A stretch of DNA of 43,906 nucleotides from an uncultured Chloroflexota bacterium (GCA_903914955.1 CAIWRB010000128.1:1-43906); one strand, 5' to 3'; positions 7,920 to 17,122 are shown, counted from the first letter of the stretch. Program-made: numbers and translations. The notes: generated from the sequence alone by a model not told the origin.

Positions 7920-8873
7920 ATGACCAATAAACTCGCTGTAATCGCCATCGGCGGCAACTCACTCATCATTGATGAAAAAAATGTAAGTGTTGAAAGCCAG
8001 TATAAAGCCGCAAAAGAGACAGCTCTCCACATCGCCGACATGATCGAGCAAGGCTGGGAAGTGGCCATCGGTCACGGCAACGGCCCGCAGGTTGGTTTCA
8101 TCCTCAGACGCTCTGAAATCGCCGCGCGAGTCGAAGGTATGCACGAAGTCCCGTTGGATGTGTGCGGCGCTGACAGTCAGGGTGCGATCGGGTACGCACT
8201 CCAGCAGAATTTGCAAAATATTCTTTATCAACGCGGTATCAAGAAAAAAGTAGTAACGATCGTCACACAGACTCTCGTGGATAAAGCCGACCCGGCCTTT
8301 GCGAAACCAGCCAAACCCATTGGCGGATTCATGACCAAGGAGGAAGCTGAGCGCCGTCAGCGTGAGCAAGGCTGGAGCGTGGTCGAAGATGCAGGTCGCG
8401 GCTGGAGGCGGGTGGTCGCTTCGCCTCTGCCGAAAGAGATCGTCGAACTCGAAACAGTGGAAACTCTGCTCGAGAAAGGCATCATCACCATCACTGTCGG
8501 AGGCGGCGGAATTCCAGTCATTGACCCCGGCGATGGCAATTACGAAGGCATCGCCGCTGTCGTGGATAAGGATTACGCCTCGTCACTATTGGCTCAAAAA
8601 ATTAAAGCGGACCTTTTCGTTATCTCCACTGCTATTGAAAAAGTTGCCATAAACTTTGGCAAGCCCGATCAAAAATGGCTGGACAGAATCACGCTCGCCG
8701 AAGCCAAGGCTTATCTTGCCGAAGGCATCCACTTTGCCAAAGGCTCCATGGCTCCCAAGATTCAAGCTGTGATCTGGTATCTGGAGAATGGCGGCAAGGA
8801 AGCGCTCATTACCAACCCTGAAAATATTGGCCGCGCACTAAAAGGTGAAACAGGTACCTGGATCGTTGCGTAA
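7920..8873 (+). CDS. arcC: Carbamate kinase
   Basis: A 317-aa amino-acid-kinase-fold enzyme making ATP, ammonia and CO2 from carbamoyl phosphate and ADP. Family motifs are VIAIGGNSL near residues 7-15, IGHGNGPQVG near 51-60, DVCGADSQGAIGY near 82-94, ITVGGGGIPV near 193-202, VVDKDYASSLLA near 216-227 and FAKGSMAPKIQA near 275-286. The length is typical. It follows the ygeW-type gene and completes substrate-level phosphorylation from purine nitrogen. The ribosome site ACTAGGAGAATCT overlaps the end of the hairpin region. Confidence 0.94.
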   Translation: MTNKLAVIAIGGNSLIIDEKNVSVESQYKAAKETALHIADMIEQGWEVAIGHGNGPQVGFILRRSEIAARVEGMHEVPLDVCGADSQGAIGYALQQNLQNILYQRGIKKKVVTIVTQTLVDKADPAFAKPAKPIGGFMTKEEAERRQREQGWSVVEDAGRGWRRVVASPLPKEIVELETVETLLEKGIITITVGGGGIPVIDPGDGNYEGIAAVVDKDYASSLLAQKIKADLFVISTAIEKVAINFGKPDQKWLDRITLAEAKAYLAEGIHFAKGSMAPKIQAVIWYLENGGKEALITNPENIGRALKGETGTWIVA

Positions 8874-8878
8874 CGCTG

Positions 8879-10897
8879 ATGAAAAAATGGATCGGACGTT
8901 TGAGTGAAATAAAATTTACAACACGCAGCAGCGTGTGGTTCATGCTTTTAATTGCCGCGCTGACCTATGGCTTGTTCTTTTGGAAGCGCGGTTTTTATTG
9001 GGATGAATTTCCCTGGGCCTGGATCTATTATCGACTCGGCCCGGATATGCTAACAAAAACGTTCTCAACCAGCCGCCCGTTTTGGGGGATGATCTACCAG
9101 CTAACCATGCCAGTCATTGGACCGAATCCATGGATCTGGCAATTGCTGGCTATGATTTTACGCTGGGTCACAGCGCTCTTGTTCTGGTCGATCCTGCGCC
9201 TGTTATGGCCAGAACATCCACGACCCGCGTTGTGGGCAAGTTTACTTTTTCTTGTTTATCCGGGCATGGGTCAGCACTTTATCTCCATGATGTACAGCCA
9301 TTTTTACATCGTGTTGTCGTTTTATTTGTTGTCACTTTATCTATCCCTGCTGGCATTACAGTCTGAAAAATACCGCGTAATTTTATTCATTGCTTCCTAT
9401 TTATTTGCCGCGATCAATTTGTTGACAATGGAATATTTTTATTTTCTTGAGTTTGCGCGGATCATTTTGTTTTGGCAAATGTTCGGTAGAATGAAAAAAG
9501 TCCGTTTGCAAAAAACGATTCTATACTTCATACCTTATTTGATGATCTTTCTCGGCGTGACCTTTTGGCGCATGTTCTTCTTCACTTTCCAAAACGCCAG
9601 CTACAAATATGTATTGTTGGATGCCCTTCGGAATGATTTTCCCAGCGGTTTGTTGCTTCTGGTCAATAATATCGCCATTAGCTTTTGGCGGACAATATTT
9701 GAAGTGTGGATTTATTCTTTTGGCACCATCGGTTTGACTGGCTTTGGCCCGCTCACAATAACCTTGATGCTGGTTCTATTATTCTCAGTCATTTTGCTGG
9801 TCGGATTATTTCTTTTCAAGTTCGCATCTCCCGCCGATTCAAATGATCGTGACTTCGCAAAAAAAGCCGGCTTGATCGGTCTCGTCTTTTGGGGACTCTC
9901 AGGCGGGTCAGTTTGGATCATTGGGATTGTGCCTCAACTTAATTTTTCAATTGACCGTTTCATGCTGCCCTTTATGATGGGGTCGAGTCTGATCTTGGCT
10001 TGCTTGATCGCGTTAATCAAAAGTCAACGCACGCAAATGATACTGCTCGCATTATTGATCGGCTTCGCTGTTAGCAGACAATTTCGTTTGGAAGAGGTTT
10101 TTCGCAGTGACTGGAAAACCCAACAGGATTTATTCTGGCAAATGTCCACGCGCATTCCCGCGTTGGAAAAAGGAACCATCTTAATTTCAAATGATCTGCC
10201 CGTCACTTATTTTTCCGATAACTCATTGACCGGCCCGCTAAACTGGATATACAGCCCGCCGGGCGAAATGAATGTGATCCTTTACTTTGCCTCTGTCCGC
10301 ATAGGGAAAACTTTGACAAGCCTCGAGCCTGGGCAGCCGCACGAACATTATTATGTAGGCCCCACGTTTTATGGAAATACATCCAATATCGTTTTATTTA
10401 ATTATGACCCTCCCGGCTGTCTGCATGTGATCGATCCTGAAATTGATGAAGGCAACCGCTTGCTGCCGGAATTATTAAGAGATAATGCGCAATATTCCAA
10501 TCAAAATGTGATTTTGTTTGATCGAAAAGCAGTCCTGCCGAAACAATTTTATAATGAGGAACCGCAGCATCGCTGGTGTTTTTATTTTACACAAGCAGAA
10601 TTGGCCCGCCAGGAAGGGGATTGGGATCAGGTGGTGAAACTTGGTAACAAAGCTTTTACTTTAGCTGATCATCCAAACGACCCTGAAGAATATTTCGTTT
10701 TCATTGAAGGATATGCCAACACAGGAGATTGGGAAAAAGCGGTAGAATTATCTCAAGTTTCCTATAAGATATCGAAGAATTTCGTTAGGCCAGCCCTTTG
10801 TAAACTATGGGCTCGTATTGAGCGTGATACAAAAAGTGCACTTGAGCAGAAAGTCACTTTAGATAAAGCACGAAATATTTTTGAGTGTTTACCTTAA
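8879..10897 (+). CDS. Large polytopic membrane protein, possible GT-C-fold glycosyltransferase
   Basis: A 672-aa protein with about 10-12 hydrophobic segments in its first ~420 residues, then a soluble ~250-residue tail with helical, TPR-like stretches (QAELARQEGDWDQVV, EGYANTGDWEKAVELSQ). A WDEFPW segment (residues 40-45) right after the first membrane helix resembles the acidic first-loop motif of GT-C membrane glycosyltransferases; this is suggestive only. It begins 5 bases after the carbamate kinase stop, with no clear ribosome site, so translation may be coupled. It has no evident link to purine metabolism and seems more AT-rich than its neighbours. Function unknown. Confidence 0.7.
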   Translation: MKKWIGRLSEIKFTTRSSVWFMLLIAALTYGLFFWKRGFYWDEFPWAWIYYRLGPDMLTKTFSTSRPFWGMIYQLTMPVIGPNPWIWQLLAMILRWVTALLFWSILRLLWPEHPRPALWASLLFLVYPGMGQHFISMMYSHFYIVLSFYLLSLYLSLLALQSEKYRVILFIASYLFAAINLLTMEYFYFLEFARIILFWQMFGRMKKVRLQKTILYFIPYLMIFLGVTFWRMFFFTFQNASYKYVLLDALRNDFPSGLLLLVNNIAISFWRTIFEVWIYSFGTIGLTGFGPLTITLMLVLLFSVILLVGLFLFKFASPADSNDRDFAKKAGLIGLVFWGLSGGSVWIIGIVPQLNFSIDRFMLPFMMGSSLILACLIALIKSQRTQMILLALLIGFAVSRQFRLEEVFRSDWKTQQDLFWQMSTRIPALEKGTILISNDLPVTYFSDNSLTGPLNWIYSPPGEMNVILYFASVRIGKTLTSLEPGQPHEHYYVGPTFYGNTSNIVLFNYDPPGCLHVIDPEIDEGNRLLPELLRDNAQYSNQNVILFDRKAVLPKQFYNEEPQHRWCFYFTQAELARQEGDWDQVVKLGNKAFTLADHPNDPEEYFVFIEGYANTGDWEKAVELSQVSYKISKNFVRPALCKLWARIERDTKSALEQKVTLDKARNIFECLP

Positions 10898-11034
10898 AAG
10901 TTTATAATGTAACTTTCCATGCAAAGTTGGCTCTTTTTTGTAAAATTGTCCTGATAAAATAAAAAGGAGGTTGAAGTCAAATACTATAATGCAAGTGCCG
11001 AATGTAAAGTTCAAATTTCATAAGGAGAAGAAGA

Positions 11035-12318
11035 ATGCGTAAAAATATTTCCCGCCTCGCGATCATCGCGTTGGCACTCATGCTCGTCCTTTCAGCTTGC
11101 GGTGGCGCTAAACCCGCTGCAACAGAAGCCCCTGTCGCTGCAACTGAAGCCCCCGTCGCTGCGACTGAAGCCCCCGTCGCTGCGACTGAAGCCCCCGTTG
11201 CTCAAGAAGGCTTCCAGATCCCCGAAGTAGTCGCTGGCAAATTTAATGTCGCCATGGTTCTCATTGGACCGCACGATGACGGTGGTTGGTCTCAGTCCCA
11301 TTACGAGGGCCTGGTCTATATTCAGGAGAATGTTCCGAATGTGAATATTGCTTACATTGAAAACGTTCCTGAAGGCGCTGACTCTGAACAGGTATTCCGC
11401 AGCCTTTCCCGCAAGGGCTTCAACTTGATCTTCGGTACATCCTTTGGCTTCGGTGACCCAATGGAAGTTGTGGCAGGCGAATTCCCTGACACAATGTTCA
11501 TCCATAACACCGGCATTAAATCCAACTTCACCAACTTTGGCAACCTGATGGGCGCCATGGAAGATATGAAGTATCTGGCTGGTATGCTGGCTGGCGCGCG
11601 CGCCAAACAAGACGGTAACCCCAAACTTGGTTATATGGCTACCTTCCCGATCCCCGAAGAAATTCGCCTTGGCAACGCCATTGCACTCGGTATGAGGAAG
11701 ACCTGCCCCGAATGTACTATGGATGTCCGCTGGCTCAACACCTGGCATGATCCCATTATCGAAAAAGAAGCCGCTGCTTCTCTCTTTGATGCGGGTGCGC
11801 AAGTCGTATTCACCGGCGCGGATACCCCCGCCGTTGCTGACGTTGCCCAGGAAAAAGGCAAGTGGGGCGTGACCTATGACTGGTTCGGCTCCTGCAAGGT
11901 TGAGCATTGCCTCACCGCTCCGTACTGGGTATGGGGCCCAATTTATGCAGGCATCACTGAAAAAGTGATCGCAGGGACTTACGTTCCAGGGTACGATTAC
12001 TTCGATGCAGAGACCGGTGCTTTGGGTCTGTTTGGCTTTATGGAAGGCCAGACCATGCAGCCCGGCGTTGCTGATCTTGATCCTGCAGTGATCGCGGAAG
12101 TGAAAGATATTCTTGCCAAGATGGTCGCTGGTAAATTCACTCGTTTTGATGTGTTCACAGGCCCCATCAATGACAGCCTGGGTAACGTAGTTTTGCCCGC
12201 TGGTCAAAGCCTCAAACAAGTTGACCTCGATGCGTTCCCGGAATTTGGCTTGCCATGTACGATTCCGGTTTGTATGAAGTGGTGGGCCGAAGGCATTACC
12301 GCCGAATTGCCCAAATAA
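11035..12318 (+). CDS. BMP-family ABC transporter substrate-binding lipoprotein
   Basis: A 427-aa exported lipoprotein. The signal peptide ends in a lipobox, LVLSAC, with Cys22. A low-complexity linker with four AATEAPV repeats precedes the mature domain, which matches the Bmp/PnrA (PF02608-type) family: VAMVLIGPHDDGGWSQSHYEGL near 70-90, FGTSFGFGDPMEVVAGEFPD near 135-155, and GAQVVFTGADTPAVADVAQEKG near 255-275. Family members bind purine nucleosides outside the membrane. Its own start has the strong ribosome site AAGGAGAAGAAG. It is followed by a partial terminator, then the ATPase and two permeases, so it is the receptor of a nucleoside importer that feeds this locus. Confidence 0.93.
   Translation: MRKNISRLAIIALALMLVLSACGGAKPAATEAPVAATEAPVAATEAPVAATEAPVAQEGFQIPEVVAGKFNVAMVLIGPHDDGGWSQSHYEGLVYIQENVPNVNIAYIENVPEGADSEQVFRSLSRKGFNLIFGTSFGFGDPMEVVAGEFPDTMFIHNTGIKSNFTNFGNLMGAMEDMKYLAGMLAGARAKQDGNPKLGYMATFPIPEEIRLGNAIALGMRKTCPECTMDVRWLNTWHDPIIEKEAAASLFDAGAQVVFTGADTPAVADVAQEKGKWGVTYDWFGSCKVEHCLTAPYWVWGPIYAGITEKVIAGTYVPGYDYFDAETGALGLFGFMEGQTMQPGVADLDPAVIAEVKDILAKMVAGKFTRFDVFTGPINDSLGNVVLPAGQSLKQVDLDAFPEFGLPCTIPVCMKWWAEGITAELPK
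11116..11199 (+). repeat. Four tandem 21-bp repeats encoding the lipoprotein linker
   Basis: Four copies of 21 bases, each encoding AATEAPV, at 11116, 11137, 11158 and 11179; copies three and four are identical. They form a flexible tether between the lipidated Cys and the binding domain. Copy number is likely to vary between strains by slippage. Confidence 0.9.
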
Positions 12319-12330
12319 CCTTTTGATAAA

Positions 12331-12364
12331 AGAGCCAGGACTCGCAAGGGTTCTGGCTCTCTTT
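12331..12364 (+). terminator. Hairpin with short T-run after the binding-protein gene
   Basis: AGAGCCAG (12331-12338) pairs with CTGGCTCT (12353-12360), followed by CTTTG. The T-run is weak, so it probably terminates only part of the transcripts. This would give more binding protein than ATPase and permease, a common arrangement in ABC importer operons. Confidence 0.65.
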
Positions 12365-12452
12365 GTATAAATTGCCCTGTGAAGTTGGAAATGAATTTCA
12401 AGAAATTACAGGCAATCTCAATATATTTTGATTTTAGCGCAGGAGCAACTCA

Positions 12453-14039
12453 GTGACAGAACAAACCTCCTCAACAGAACAAAAACTTATTATCGAAATG
12501 CGCGGCATTGTCAAACGCTTTCCCGGAGTATTGGCAAATGACCATGTTGATTTTAAGTTATTGCACGGCGAGATACACGGCTTGCTTGGCGAGAACGGCG
12601 CCGGTAAAAGCACCTTGATGAATGTGCTGGCTGGGCTCTACCGTCAGGAAGCTGGAACAATTCTGGTTAATGGGGAACCGAAAATTTTCTCTTCGCCGCG
12701 CGACGCAATAAAATCTGGCATCGGTATGGTGCATCAACATTTTATGCTGGTGCCGTCACAAACAGTCACTGAAAATGTATTACTAGGTCTGGATGAACCG
12801 CGCTTTATCATGCGTTTACCCGATTATGATTCCAATATCGCAGAATTGGGTGAACAATTTGGTTTGAAGGTGGACCCGCGCGCGAAGGTCTGGCAATTAT
12901 CGGTGGGGGAACAACAACGTGTTGAAATTCTAAAAATGCTATATCGCGGTGTGGATGTGCTTATCATGGATGAGCCGACTGCTGTTCTTGCGCCGCAGGA
13001 AATCGAAGGTTTATTTGATACCTTGCGAGCCATGATCGCTCAGGGGAAATCAGTTATTTTTATTAGTCATAAATTACAGGAAGTCAGCGCCATCGCCGAC
13101 CGCGTTAGCGTTTTGCGAAAGGGAGTTGCTACAGCTTCCGGTGTAGCTTCAAAAGGTGTTTCTCGTCAGGAGTTGGCGCGTTTGATGGTTGGGCGTGATA
13201 TTATTTTTGCGCTTGATAAGAAACCCTGTCAACCTGGTGAAATTGTTTTGGATGTTCGTGATATTTATGCTGAAAATGATAAGGGCTTGCCCGCACTGCG
13301 CGGGCTTTCGCTCAACGTCCGCGCGGGTGAGATCGTGGGCGTGGCTGGCGTGGCCGGCAACGGTCAGAGCGAGCTTTCGCAAGTTATCTCCGGGATGCGT
13401 CAATGCAAAAAGGGGCAAGTTTTGCTTGGCGGGGATACCGTTAGCAATCATAGTACTTTATTTGGAATTCAACATGGCATGGCTTACGTCCCTGAAGACC
13501 GCAACCACGTCGGTAGCGCCCCAAATTTAAGCATCACAGATAATATTATTATGAAAAAATACCGCAAGTCGCCTATTTTGAAAAACGGCTTGCTGGATAT
13601 GAAAGCGGCGACAAAACTCGCCAATGAACTTAAGCAAGCCTACGATATTATTGTGCCTAATGTTTCCACCCCTGTTCGATTATTATCCGGTGGAAATCTT
13701 CAACGAGTGATCCTGGCGCGTGAGATATCCGGATTGCCATCCTTCATGGTCGCGGTTCAACCTACCCGTGGGCTGGATGTTGGCGCGATAGAAGGAGTCC
13801 ACCGATTACTGCTGACTCAGCGAGAGGCTGGTGCGGCGGTTCTGCTGGTCTCTGAAGAATTGGAAGAACTACTTTCGTTATGTGACCGTGTTTATGTGAT
13901 CTACGAAGGAAAGATTATGGGGGAGATAATGATCAAGGGCGAGGGACACGATGAAGGGCTGGTCGATACGATCGGTCAAATGATGACGGGTACCCCGCTT
14001 GATCAAATCCAAAAAGAAGGAGTTGTCGCAAATGGCTGA
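12453..14039 (+). CDS. Nucleoside ABC transporter ATPase (two fused ABC domains)
   Basis: A 528-aa ATPase with two nucleotide-binding domains, as in the sugar/nucleoside importer family (RbsA, BmpA-system type). Domain 1 has Walker A GENGAGKST (46-54), signature LSVGEQQRVE near 150 and Walker B VLIMDEPTA near 169. Domain 2 has the degenerate Walker A GVAGNGQSE near 302, which lacks the Lys as usual for this family, and signature LLSGGNLQRV near 410. The start is GTG with the ribosome site GCAGGAGCAA. It overlaps the following permease gene by 8 bases and energises the importer. Confidence 0.93.
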   Translation: MTEQTSSTEQKLIIEMRGIVKRFPGVLANDHVDFKLLHGEIHGLLGENGAGKSTLMNVLAGLYRQEAGTILVNGEPKIFSSPRDAIKSGIGMVHQHFMLVPSQTVTENVLLGLDEPRFIMRLPDYDSNIAELGEQFGLKVDPRAKVWQLSVGEQQRVEILKMLYRGVDVLIMDEPTAVLAPQEIEGLFDTLRAMIAQGKSVIFISHKLQEVSAIADRVSVLRKGVATASGVASKGVSRQELARLMVGRDIIFALDKKPCQPGEIVLDVRDIYAENDKGLPALRGLSLNVRAGEIVGVAGVAGNGQSELSQVISGMRQCKKGQVLLGGDTVSNHSTLFGIQHGMAYVPEDRNHVGSAPNLSITDNIIMKKYRKSPILKNGLLDMKAATKLANELKQAYDIIVPNVSTPVRLLSGGNLQRVILAREISGLPSFMVAVQPTRGLDVGAIEGVHRLLLTQREAGAAVLLVSEELEELLSLCDRVYVIYEGKIMGEIMIKGEGHDEGLVDTIGQMMTGTPLDQIQKEGVVANG

Positions 14040-15153
14040 GTCAAGATCTATCAAACAAAGAACGCCCCTGCGCATTCGCGTTGAACCGCGTTTAAGTGAA
14101 CCGCCCGCCTGGTTTCCAGCCGTAGTCTCTTTTAGCGCGATCCTCGTGGCGTTGATCCTGGGAGGCATCCTAATTTCATTCGCGGGCGGCGACCCGATTC
14201 GTTCTTATATCCATATTGCCAAGGCTTCATTTGGCGACATCGGCGTGCTTTCAGACACGATCGTCAAAGCGACTCCGATCATTTTGGCGGCTCTGGCTTG
14301 CTCGGTTGCGTTCCGAATGAAGTTATGGAACATCGGCGCCGAGGGACAATTCATTATGGGCGCGTTCGGCGCGAGCGCGATTGTACTTGCACCTGTGCTG
14401 CCCGCCGAGACTCCGCGCTGGATATTTATTCCGGTGATGATGCTGGCAGGCATGGCCGCCGGCGCTTTATGGGGATTCATTCCCGGATATTTAAAAGCAA
14501 AGTTTAATGTCAATGAGATCATCAGCACATTGATGTTGAATTATGTGGCTGTGGCATGGGTAAACTTTTGGATCTTCGGCGTTTGGACGGAAGGTGGTTT
14601 CCAGATGTCACCCAAGTTTCCGGTGGCTGCCAACCTACCGCGTTTGACCGATTTCGCCAAGACTTTCCCGATCTTTCGCGGACTAACTACTCACCTAGGC
14701 CTGGTGATCGGAATCGTTGCTGCGATCATTTTGTGGTTCATTATTTTTCGCAGCCGCTGGGGTTATGAGATCCGTTTGATCGGTGATAATCCCCAGGCGG
14801 CACGCTATGCCGGGATTGATATCACCAAGAATGTTATCTGGGTGATGATGTTATCAGGCGCACTCGCTGGGTTGGGCGGCATGTCTGAAGTGACGGGTGT
14901 CGTTCACCGTTTGCAGACTGCTCCTCTTGCGGCCGGGTATGGATTTACAGGAATCATCGTAGCGTGGCTGGCGAAATTAAATCCGCTGGTTATTATTGTG
15001 GCTTCCGTATTGTTCGGAGCGTTGATCCTTGCGGGGCGTGAAATTCAACCTTCAGGCGTGCCCAAGATGATCCAGGGAATAATTCTGGTGTGTCTCATCG
15101 CCAGTGATTTTCTGCTTCGCTATCGAATCGTCATTGAACGCGGGGAGGAATAG
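14032..15153 (+). CDS. Nucleoside ABC transporter permease 1
   Basis: A 373-aa inner-membrane protein of the branched-chain amino acid/ribose-type permease family (BPD_transp_2). It has a cytosolic N-terminal ~40 residues, then about 8-10 membrane helices, with AFRMKLWNIGAEGQFIMGAFGA near 90-112 and GDNPQAARYAGID near 250-262, the contact region for the ATPase. The frame is open from a TTG at 13999, but the ATG at 14032, preceded by AAGGAG, is the better start. It overlaps the ATPase stop and is co-translated with it. Confidence 0.92.
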   Translation: MAESRSIKQRTPLRIRVEPRLSEPPAWFPAVVSFSAILVALILGGILISFAGGDPIRSYIHIAKASFGDIGVLSDTIVKATPIILAALACSVAFRMKLWNIGAEGQFIMGAFGASAIVLAPVLPAETPRWIFIPVMMLAGMAAGALWGFIPGYLKAKFNVNEIISTLMLNYVAVAWVNFWIFGVWTEGGFQMSPKFPVAANLPRLTDFAKTFPIFRGLTTHLGLVIGIVAAIILWFIIFRSRWGYEIRLIGDNPQAARYAGIDITKNVIWVMMLSGALAGLGGMSEVTGVVHRLQTAPLAAGYGFTGIIVAWLAKLNPLVIIVASVLFGALILAGREIQPSGVPKMIQGIILVCLIASDFLLRYRIVIERGEE

Positions 15154-15156
15154 GCC

Positions 15157-16125
15157 ATGGACTTCACAGTTATTTTACAGGCAGGAATTGCAAGCGGAAC
15201 GGTTCTGTTGTTTGCAACCATTGGTGAATTATTTTCCGAGCGGGCTGGTGTGTTAAATCTTGGTGTGGAAGGCATGATGCTGATCGGCGCGATGAGCGCG
15301 TTTAGCACCACCATCGCCACGGGTAATCCGTGGTTGGGTGTGCTGGTAGCCATGCTCTTTGCGGGGCTTATCAGCCAGATCCATGCTTTTATTGTGATCA
15401 CCTTGCAGGCGGATCAGGTTGTAAGCGGCCTCTCGCTCACTTTTCTGGGAGCAGGCATCAGCTTGGTATTAGGCGAGGGATTAAGCAAGGCTGGGACGGT
15501 TGCACTTTTGCCAGATTTTTCGATCCCGCTGCTTACCCTTATCCCGATCATTGGGAAAATATTTTTCACCAATCAAAGCATTCTGGTTTACTTTGGTTAT
15601 TTGCTGGTGCCATTATCGTGGTATTACATAAATCGTACGCGCCCGGGGCTGCACTTGCGCGCTGTAGGTGAGTATCCCTCCGCCGCGGATGCGTTGGGCA
15701 TCAATGTTTTTCGAATGCGCTATTTCTATGTTTTTGTTGGCGGTATGTTGGCGGGACTGGCTGGCGCGACGATCAGTCTTGCTGTTTCGCCGGGTTGGTT
15801 TAGCGAATTGACTACGGGCGGGCAGGGTTGGATCGCCATCGGGTTGGTTATCTTCGCTCAATGGGATCCTTTCCGTGCGGCAGTTGGTGCATATGCTTTC
15901 GGTGCGCTGCGCCGCCTCATTCTGGATATTCAAGGGCCGCTTGTTTTATTGGGATTTGCCAATCCTTTTTATTACAATCCATATCTTGGATTCTTCCTGC
16001 AAATGCTTCCGTATCTTTTCACAGTCGTTGTCTTGGTAATCGGTTCGCGCGAAGCCATGCGCAAGCGCATCGGTGCGCCTGCCGCGCTGGGTAATCCTTA
16101 TGTGCGCGGTGAACGCGGAAAATAA
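15157..16125 (+). CDS. Nucleoside ABC transporter permease 2
   Basis: A 322-aa permease paired with the preceding one to form a heterodimeric channel. Features are ATIGELFSERAGVLNLGVEGMM near residues 20-41, typical of the second permease of BMP-dependent systems, the loop GEYPSAADALGINVFRMRY near 170-188, and about eight hydrophobic helices. It begins 3 bases after the previous stop, with GGGGAGGAATA as ribosome site. It is the last transporter gene before the oxidoreductase subunits. Confidence 0.92.
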   Translation: MDFTVILQAGIASGTVLLFATIGELFSERAGVLNLGVEGMMLIGAMSAFSTTIATGNPWLGVLVAMLFAGLISQIHAFIVITLQADQVVSGLSLTFLGAGISLVLGEGLSKAGTVALLPDFSIPLLTLIPIIGKIFFTNQSILVYFGYLLVPLSWYYINRTRPGLHLRAVGEYPSAADALGINVFRMRYFYVFVGGMLAGLAGATISLAVSPGWFSELTTGGQGWIAIGLVIFAQWDPFRAAVGAYAFGALRRLILDIQGPLVLLGFANPFYYNPYLGFFLQMLPYLFTVVVLVIGSREAMRKRIGAPAALGNPYVRGERGK

Positions 16126-16135
16126 TAAAAAAAAT

Positions 16136-16197
16136 CCATCGGTTCGGTGGTCGCTCGCTGGCGTGTGCAGAGCCAGCAGCGGCGTTGGGTAAACCCA
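16136..16197 (+). promoter_or_regulatory. Structured leader of three small hairpins upstream of the xanthine dehydrogenase genes
   Basis: Three successive inverted repeats lie in the 113-base gap: CCATCG/CGGTGG (16136-16141/16145-16150, one G-U pair), GCTGGC/GCCAGC (16157-16162/16172-16177), and TGGG/CCCA (16186-16189/16194-16197). The rest of the gap is unremarkable. It could be an RNA leader controlling the molybdoenzyme genes, or simply GC-rich spacer. I could not match it to the molybdenum-cofactor riboswitch by eye. Confidence 0.35.
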
Positions 16198-16238
16198 TCG
16201 AAAAGTACCGCCGTCCAAAATATAAAAGGACACCACCT

Positions 16239-17111
16239 ATGAACCTATGGCAAGAATATAAACGGCCTGCTTCCATATCAGAAGCCATTCAAGACCTCAC
16301 TTCTGCGTCTGGTCCTGTCATGCCCATTGCGGGCGGAACAGATCTCCTGCTTGATTTGAAGCAAGGCCGTCACGCCCCCATCCACACATTAATTGATTTA
16401 ACTTTTGTTCCGGAGATGTCTGTCCTCGAATTAAGAGGGGATGAACTCTATATCGGAGCCGCCGTTCCAGTCAACCGCGTTGCACTTGACCCGCTAACCG
16501 GTCTGCACGCCCAGGCATTGGTCGAAGCCTGTAACTTGATCGCGGGTCCGCAAGTTCGCAACACCGCCACGCTTGGTGGTAATGTTGCGCACGCTCTCCC
16601 CGCCGCAGACGGAACCATCGCCCTGACCGCACTCGAAGCGCAAGCCGAAGTCGCCAGTCCCACAGGGACACATCGTATGCCGTTTACGTCTCTTTTTCTT
16701 GGCCCTGGAGAATCAGCAATTAATAAAAACTCGGAGATCATTGTCGGCTTTTATCTCAAAAAAACTAAAAAGGGACAATCTTCGTGTTTCAAGCGCATCA
16801 TGCGGCCGCAAGGCGTAGCGCTTCCTATTTTAAATTGTGCTGTTTGGCTTGAACGTGATGGAGATGTCGTCAAAGATATTCACATCGCTGTTGGACCCGG
16901 CGGGCCAATTCCTTTCCGCGCTACCGAAGCAGAAGATGTCCTGCGTGGACAATCCTTCAACGAAGAGATTTTTACCCGCACACTCGAATCACTTCTCGTA
17001 CAAGCCAAATTCCGCACCAGTGCCCGCCGCGCCAGCGCAGACTACCGCAAGCATATCGTTGGTGGATTATTTAGTGATGTATTTGAAGCTGCGTGGAAGC
17101 GCGCAGGATAA
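16239..17111 (+). CDS. xdhB: Xanthine dehydrogenase-type FAD-binding subunit
   Basis: A 290-aa FAD subunit of a molybdenum hydroxylase (CO_deh_flav N-terminal and C-terminal domains). FAD-binding segments are MPIAGGTDLLLDLKQG near residues 29-44, LYIGAAVPVNRV near 70-81 and GPQVRNTATLGGNVAHALPAADG near 104-126. The C-terminal domain has FKRIMRPQGVALPILNCAVW. The Met at 16239 after AAAAGGACACCACCT fits homologous starts starting NLWQEY; the frame is open further upstream. The next gene encodes the FeS and molybdenum part, so the enzyme would have the usual FeS-Mo plus FAD composition. Confidence 0.9.
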   Translation: MNLWQEYKRPASISEAIQDLTSASGPVMPIAGGTDLLLDLKQGRHAPIHTLIDLTFVPEMSVLELRGDELYIGAAVPVNRVALDPLTGLHAQALVEACNLIAGPQVRNTATLGGNVAHALPAADGTIALTALEAQAEVASPTGTHRMPFTSLFLGPGESAINKNSEIIVGFYLKKTKKGQSSCFKRIMRPQGVALPILNCAVWLERDGDVVKDIHIAVGPGGPIPFRATEAEDVLRGQSFNEEIFTRTLESLLVQAKFRTSARRASADYRKHIVGGLFSDVFEAAWKRAG

Positions 17112-17122
17112 GGATTAATGGT

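Noticed and set aside
11092-12219. Long antisense open frame (375 codons) opposite the BMP lipoprotein gene
   Set aside because: It mirrors the coding pattern of the strongly supported lipoprotein gene, has low-complexity repeats only because of the linker repeats, and matches no family.
16136-16238. Molybdenum-cofactor riboswitch
   Set aside because: The hairpins are present, but I could not match the known consensus by eye, so only a generic leader was noted.
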